From Cytidiella melzeri (Eukaryota; Basidiomycota; Agaricomycetes; Polyporales; Irpicaceae), in contig JABYQR010000123.1 of assembly GCA_022592445.1 (NCBI GenBank), forward strand, positions 50,659 to 114,658: DNA of 64,000 nt. The letters run 5' to 3'. This document shows, in pieces, positions 57,816-64,000 of this stretch. Each line of letters opens with the position of its first letter. Position 1 is the first letter of the stretch. Under the pieces are notes generated by a model. It had not been told where the DNA came from. It worked only from the letters and a program-made list of their open reading frames with translations, and ran no database searches. Position numbers and translations under genes: made by a program.

Positions 57816-60800
57816 TTACATATTATTGTTATCGTTATTGGGCCCAAACGGCGATGCATGGGTCCAGCGCGAGAAGCGATTGAAGGATTGAGGCTCCGGA
57901 GGCCCTGAAGGGTGTGTTTGCTGGTTGATTGGTATGTCTTGAATGGTGTGTGACGGGTGCGGCAGCGGAAATGGTGTTTGCGTGTTTATGGTGTGTGTTG
58001 GGTGAGGAAAGGAGAATGTAGATTGGGATGGGGGCATGAATGCAGGTGGGAAGTATGGTAATTCCCCGGACTCAGAGATGTGAGGACCTGGCTGTGCTGC
58101 TGGCCAAGAAAGTGAACGCTGCCACTGTGAATCAGCATATGCAGCACCAGTATAGCTCTCATGATGTTGAGATTGAGAGCTGGAAGCGATTGGATTAGCT
58201 TGAAAACCTCCGCCTGCTTGCTTCTGCCCACAGAAAATGAGAGCATGCACTATAATTGCAGGATCTGGAACTCACATCCATTTCTGTTACCTTGCGCTTT
58301 GCACCTCGTTTGGATGAGCTCCGTTGGGGTGTTTCAAATGGTCGTGCAGTCACAACCCTGCTATCTGCATGTCATGAAAACAATTATTAGTGTGTGTATG
58401 GGTGTACCCTTACGCACTGGCACTTACCCCTGTTTGCTTCACTCTCTTGAGAGGCAAAAGGAGTGTAGGTACCTGGTAAAGGCTGTGTCACGACGTTGGA
58501 CACATTGAACGCGGCTGGAGTGATCGGTGTTGTGATCCTTGTGGTGCTGGAAGGTGGAAGTGCAGCTTTTGATGCAGCTTTTCGAGCTCCCATGTGCTTC
58601 ACAGCTGCTTTCCGCACTTCTAAAACTGCTGTGTCAGGGATAACTGGCTCAGCCCGTCGTAGCGATGAAGGAAGAGCTTTAGCAATCTGCTCGTAGTTGT
58701 GAATTGAGTAGATATTGAGTAAGAAGTGAGGTGTCTCTGCATGCTGAGCAATTTGCTTGGTACGATGCTCTGTGAAGGTGCGTTCTTGCCGAGTAGGATG
58801 CATTGTCACTCCTATGCATTGGGAGTCCGAGTCTGTGCAATTGTGCTGGGTATTGACTGCACATATGATGTCCTGCAATAATCCCTGACTGAGCACATAC
58901 AGCTGTACAATTGAGTTCAACATACCTGGAGTGTGAGAAGGGCAGTGTCTTGTGTCAAGGTCAGTCGAGGGACTCGAAGCTTCTCATGTCGTGTGTCCTC
59001 TATCTTGAACAGCTGAACAGAGATGTGAGAAACTTGGGAGACATTTTCCAGTGGCACCAGCATCTCAATAACACGTGAAAACTTGTACTAAGAGCAGGAG
59101 AAGATTCAATAATAGTGAAACATTTACCAAAACTAAGATAGCTCACCTGATTATCACCATACTTAACAAGAATATCTTTCCCAGTGACAGCTTTATCGCC
59201 GTTGATGAGAGTCATAGACTCAACCTTGAAGTAGCGTCGTGTGTCCAGTCCATGGGCAGCAAGTTGAGCTGAGGGTGAGCTGCTAGTGACTGTTGAGGAG
59301 TATGTTTGTGCCCATGTAACAGACATCGAATGTCTCTGCTGTGACTTGGGTAGGTGTGCAGATCCTAGCATAATTATCAGTATAGTCACAGAGATAGTGT
59401 AGCATCTTCAGAATCATACCAGAAATAACAGGCTTGGTTTCTTTATAACCCAGGTGTGCTTTCTCTTCTGGATGATCCCTCATGTAGTCCCGGACTCCAT
59501 GACCTGCAGATCTCCAAGTCTTCTTCTCGGCATCATACCAGAATCCACCAAGGGCCACATGCTTGACAGCGTCCTGTGCAGCAAAGGTCTTACAGGAGTC
59601 GTGACTGGGTGATTGCCGATTGCTGTGGATGCATGAAAGCCGGAATACGTGGTTGAAGCTCTCATAGCGTTCTGTCGAAAAGAGAATGGCAGGGCCAAAA
59701 CGGCGGATGTATGCTGGAAGATGGACTAGGAAGTGGAATTTTGGCTTGGTGATGAGAATGCTCGGTGCACATTTTGCAGTGATATTGAGAAGGTCTTGAA
59801 TGGTCCTAGATAGATGGGCCTACAGCAGCAATGAGATAGTGCAACACCATAAAATAAAATGAAACATGCCAAGTATACTTCTCGGTCCTCAATACTTGTA
59901 TGCCAGAGAAGAACAACCAGTTCTCCAATCACATTCCATCCATCAAGTACATCCTGAGGAACTAGGTCATGAATGAGGAATGGCATTACTTGAGCAAGGC
60001 TCTTGAAATGCTTTCCAATAAGACCCCCACGGTAATGGCAGATGTATGCTGGAACAAACGCAGGGAGATTGAGGCCATGCACCGCGAGTGACTCCATTCG
60101 TGCTTCAAGTAAAGCAAGCGACTTTGCTTTTTCGATGATATGAACAGTCTGGCCCCAGAAGTACTTGACAACACCTAGCAGCACTGTGTGTAGTATCTCA
60201 GTAGGTGTATCCATGTGAATGTTAACTCCTTGAATGATATATGAGATCAATGGTAACATGAATATTGTGGAAACTGACCGGCTAGTCCAAGCAATGGGTT
60301 AATCCAGTCATCCACGGAATGTGGCTGAAGTAGGCGATCTAGCTCTGTCTCAAGCTGCTTTCGTATTGCATCCTCAGATGCCTGGGAATTGTCTGGCCGT
60401 GCCTTCCGAAGCTGTTTACCCATCTCAATCAAGGTATGAATGATGCTGTGAAGTCCTGAGTCCCAAACACCAGTGGCCTGACGTGCGCTGTCAACCTTGC
60501 TCTGAGCTCCAGGGAGAACAGACATGCTGAGCTGTCTTCGAATTTCTGCGTCTGTTTCATGTGGTGTTCGAAGTGGGCCTTCCTACAGTAGCACAAAAAA
60601 TCAGGTTCCCAACCTTGACTCTTGAAAAGAAAATAGAGAGAAAGAAACATACAGAGAATAACTCAAGAAAGCCTTCTTCTGAGGCTTTATGAGCCTTGGT
60701 ACCACCAACTTTGCAAGTTCGGCAAAAGAGATTACAACCAAGCCCGTTGTGACTGCATTCCTCTGCTTGCATGGGATTGTCGCCACCAAAAAAAAAGCCA

Positions 60801-62827
60801 TATGGAAGCAACAAAACCTCTTCGTCATACTTGCAGTCCCAGGCCTCAACACCATTCTGGGCTGCTGAACTATTTGAGAAGTAAGTAAAAAGTACCAGTA
60901 TAATTTTTCTGCAGCAGAATTCAGGACTGTACTTACTTTATGGAGTCACAGACAGCCTTTGCAAGCTCTATTGGAGACGCATGTGGTGACGATGAGACAA
61001 ACTTGACCGAGAATTCCTTTTCTATCATCTCCCGTGGCAAGTTTGCGTTAGAGGCGTAGACAACATGATGCTTGTTCCACTGCTTTGAAACATTGCCAGA
61101 AACATCATCGATGAACACGATGACTGGGACAGCGTAGCACATCCTGCCCTTGGCAAGTTGTCGAATGGGATTTGGCATTTTTTCGGCGTATTTCCGAGAC
61201 TCATCTGTGCAAATTAAGTTAAGTGAGAAAGTCACTAAGTGGGTTTATTGAGACATACCAGAGAACAGCTGGACATGTTCAGGATATGACCCATACAATT
61301 GTCAAAGGGAACCTTGAAGGTAGCCACAGGACATAGCATCTGCCGGTTGCTCACAACAAAACCACGCTATATTTAATCAACCAGTGAGCAAAAATACATC
61401 CAATTGAAGATGTACCTTACCTCAGTCCAAGAAACGCTACGGCCTAATGCTGTAAGTGTCTCTGGTGTGCCTCCAGCAGTTGGGATTGGGTCTCGTCGTG
61501 AACTACAACAATCCACAAAGAACCGCTCCGGTATAAAATAGGACGTGTCGGATCGCTGAAGCAGCTCCTGAGTGAAAAAGATCTTTCCTTCAACCCTTAC
61601 AGCAGGCGTGACAATGCCTTCAGGGCCATCGCGAAGCATCTTGAAACCATGCTGTGCTTCAGACATATACCCTCCACGGTCTTCAGGAAAGTCGGACATT
61701 GCAAATCGAGTCAAAGGATTTGCGTAATCCTAAAACAGGTTCAGATTGAGATTTAATTACAAGATATACAATCCGTACCTTTGCAACCGCAGCCCCAATA
61801 TCATTGATGTAGAAGATATTGCCACTAGGACTTACAACCTTCTTTGTGGGATCTCCAACCAGACGACGGAGGTCCTGGCGCATTTTCTTGATAGCGTACA
61901 AGGTCGGAACGTCACGTGCGTGTAATGCCTTGGCCCATCTAAGCATTGCACTGATTTGTGCATCCGAGAACCGCAGACGCGGAGATGTTAACAAGAGGTC
62001 TGTGAGAAAGAGCTGATGGAAATTAGTAGCTATCTGACCGTAGGATCTCACTCATACTTACTGACTTGGACGGCCATGGAAAGAACGATGAATCCTGAGC
62101 AGATGGCTGACTTGAGTGTGAAAACGCTGGTATGCCTATGATGAATTGTCAGCAGGACATTTTCATCATGTAATACCTCATACCTAGATAGGACGGCTCA
62201 TCTTCTCCTATGGTATCCTGCTCAATAGCGCTGCCTACGTGCTCATCTTGCAAATCATCCTCAAACAGCTCATAGTCCGCATCCAATGTCTCATCGCGCT
62301 CAGCACTATCGGCAGCAAATTCCTCCTCCTCCTCCTCCTCCTCCTCCTCCTCCTCCTCCTCCTCCTCCTCCCCCTCCCCCTCCTCCTCATTCACCTCTAA
62401 CACGCCAACACTGTGCTCACGACTTTGGGGTTGCCAGAGCTCACCGAATGGGACTGGATCTTGAGACGTGTCCACCAGGTGCTCTTCCTCCTGGAATGTG
62501 TCTGAAGACTCCTCAATTCCTTGCATTTCTTGCCTCTGTAGTTCTGTATCTTGCAGCTTCGCGCGCTCCATGTTGGCCTCTTGTAGCTGCTGACGGTACT
62601 GGAGGCGCTGCTGATGCCGGGCTGTAGATTCATGGCCCTGAGCGTAGCGGCGTGCCATTGTGAGTGGAAGACCATTTGTGGGGCTCGGACACAATAAGCA
62701 CGTCACTTGGTCCTTGGGGCCTATAGACCACACTGTGTAGAAATTATTGACGTGTGTAGAGAAACAGAGCCAATCTCAAGTACACACCTGTAGGGTCTAA
62801 GCCATAAGCTGGAGTATTTGCGGACAT
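57816..62827 (-). CDS. Large transposase-like gene, apparently open
   Basis: Starting MSANTPAYGLDPT at 62827 and ending at a TAA at 57816, exons join with consistent phases wherever I checked. The N-terminus has a possible zinc finger (CLLCPSPTNGLPLTMARRYA, then HESTARH), a Gln/Arg-rich coiled segment and a run of more than 20 Glu coded by a CTC repeat. The core includes QLAKGRMCYAVPVIVFIDDV and SGNVSKQWNKHHVVYASNAN. Next come GLGCNLFCRTCKVGG, HMDTPTEILHTVLLGVVKYF and IGKHFKSLAQVMPFLIHDLV. The C-terminus is basic then Pro/Gln-rich. ILHTVLLGVVK parallels LLHEFELGVWK of Plavaka transposase, suggesting a related nuclease fold. It could be an active element's gene or a domesticated copy; no terminal repeats were recognised. 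Confidence 0.7.
62321..62390. repeat. CTC/GAG trinucleotide microsatellite
   Basis: A nearly pure TCC repeat of about 50 bp followed by CCCCTCCCCCTCC. On the minus strand it encodes an uninterrupted glutamate run within the transposase-like gene. Length polymorphism would change the protein without shifting frame. Confidence 0.9.
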
Positions 62828-63104
62828 GCTGACTGATGAGCAAAGGTAGCACAATCACAACGTAAGTTGGGTCAGATTGTGCAATACAAGACTGTTTTAC
62901 TCACCTTTTGCAATGTTTCTCAAGCTTCGTGCACACGTCGTAGAGAAAGGAGAGGACTGTACGAGCCCATCGATGCATTTGAGATCGACGGAGAAGCGCA
63001 CGTGACCGTGCGAACTCCCTTGGCGTTAGCTTTCTCCCCTCTGTCAACGTTTTGCTCAGCGTTGCCAGCCCTCTCCACATCTCCCACTCTCCTCCTCCTC
63101 GACC

Positions 63105-63933
63105 ATGGCGACCGTTCTCATGGTCAATGCTGGACCGCCCCAACACGGCGAAGGGGCTGACGACTTCCGCCGTGTTCCCTTGTGGATCGAAATCCACGGC
63201 TTATCGCGCGCATTGGACTCCGTGGTAAGCTCATTTCTTAATTCACGCTTCGCTCGAACACTGACATCCTCACAGCCCCTCACAGTAACAGTTGCAGTGC
63301 CTCCTGAGGCTGCTGGTTTTCTCACGGCAACAGTGCGCCCCGCAAAGGTGAAAGGTGAAGAGGCCGATTGTGACTTTGCGGTCACCCTCCCACCGGTAAG
63401 TACATTGTGCCTTGCGTCGAGCGACACGCACCTCACACTTTCAGCACAGGAGACCGACTCGGACTACCCGCTCATGTTTGCAACCACCCTCGATCATTTC
63501 AACTGCGAGTCGTTCGCATCCTGGAAATCGCTCCTCGACGGCGTCGAGCGTTGGCTCCTCACAACCGTCTTGCACCGAACACATCCCCAGTGGTCGTGGG
63601 GTGTTTCGCTGTACTGGATGCACCTACCCCGATTTTCCTGCTGGCCCCAACTGGCCTGATTGGAACACCGGCATTCCTTTCGAAGGCAGTTTCCTCGACT
63701 CCTGGATGGCGCACTTCAAGCCGAAGCGTGCCCCTGGCCCAGCACAGAAGCTCCTACCTGAACCTGTAGCTGCACGTACGCGCGAGGAGATTCGCAGGGA
63801 TATTTGGACGGAACTACAGGGGCAGCTCGCGTTGTATGATTGTACTTTGAATAAGCTGTATTTACAAGTTGTTGTTGTTTCGAATATGTCATTTGTTCAT
63901 TCCGCGCTGTCCATCCCAGCTCAAGCAAAGTGA
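63105..63933 (+). CDS. Unknown protein; frame broken at two C-runs
   Basis: The gene starts MATVLMVNAGPPQHGEGADD and splices from LSRALDSV to PLTVTVAVPPEAAGFLTATV and on to VTLPPETDSDYPLMFATTLD and FASWKSLLDGVERWLLTTVL. The downstream protein-like sequence VVVGCFAVLDAPTP lies in another frame, and DFPAGPNWPDWNTGIPFEGS in the third. Adding one C to each CCCC run (63585-63588 and 63627-63630) would merge all three. The tail reads RTREEIRRDIWTELQGQLAL and ends at a TGA at 63931. No family recognised. The shifts are either sequencing undercalls or real lesions, so the call may change to pseudogene. It is divergent from the transposase-like gene, 277 bp apart. Confidence 0.6.
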
Positions 63934-64000
63934 GATAACAAAGTGGAATATGTGTGCGAGGGGTAGAGGCTGTTAAGCTTCGAAGATGAGTCTTATTATC

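Noticed and set aside
1..64000. CRISPR arrays, operons, riboswitches or prophage
   Set aside because: Intron-rich eukaryotic nuclear DNA; no regularly spaced short repeats or bacterial-type gene clusters were seen.

Overview
The window is nuclear DNA of a basidiomycete fungus, very probably an Agaricomycete. Almost every gene is broken by several 50-60 nt GT-AG introns. The gene set mixes conserved eukaryotic housekeeping genes with families I know mainly from mushroom-forming fungi: a DUF6698 protein, a Plavaka-type DNA transposon and a large transposase-like gene. Genus and species cannot be told from the sequence alone. Coordinates given for spliced genes run from start codon to stop codon and include introns. 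I derived splice joins by hand from reading frame and family similarity.

Layout. 0.85-5.3 kb (+): ribosomal protein uL13, a three-KH-domain RNA-binding protein and a NUFIP1-like snoRNP assembly factor. 5.4-9.6 kb (-): an M16C zinc metalloprotease of the yeast Sdd3 type. 10.3-11.9 kb (-): a DUF6698 protein. 12.35-18.3 kb is accessory: a small orphan gene, a ~580 bp near-palindrome and a decayed Plavaka transposase. 19.1-20.3 kb (+): prephenate dehydratase. 20.5-22.7 kb (-): a cytochrome P450. 23.0-24.15 kb (+): the polyadenylation factor Yth1/CPSF30. 24.43-24.87 kb: a 441 bp element with identical 130 bp terminal repeats, TRIM-like. 24.95-25.86 kb (+): a YjbQ-family gene with eight exons. 26.4-29.4 kb (+): a Zn2Cys6 transcription factor. 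29.8-30.7 kb (-): an unknown small protein. 31.1-34.4 kb (+): a RhoGEF. 34.75-36.66 kb (-): an Ngl2/Angel-type exonuclease. 36.9-37.76 kb (+): a Trp/Gly-rich acidic protein. 38.1-40.2 kb (+): an SR-like splicing factor with RRM and zinc knuckle. 40.9-44.2 kb (-): an F-BAR RhoGAP. 44.64 kb (-): an intron-bearing tRNA-Gln. 44.9-46.5 kb (+): a Nudix hydrolase with a C-terminal membrane anchor. 46.9-47.8 kb (+): a wrecked threonine aldolase pseudogene. 48.5-55.3 kb (-): a full-length ABCC transporter. 56.2-57.7 kb (-): an unknown fungal family. 57.8-62.8 kb (-): a large, apparently open transposase-like gene. 63.1-63.9 kb (+): an unknown protein whose frame breaks at two C-runs.

Several genes act in RNA processing (KH protein, NUFIP1, CPSF30, SR protein, Ngl2-like nuclease) and two in Rho GTPase control (a GEF and a GAP about 6.5 kb apart). 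There is no sign of operon-like or biosynthetic clustering. The most unusual features are the short element with perfect terminal repeats, the long palindrome beside the Plavaka relic, the microexon and GC-AG intron of the YjbQ gene, the 7-nt tRNA intron, and the intact transposase-like gene.
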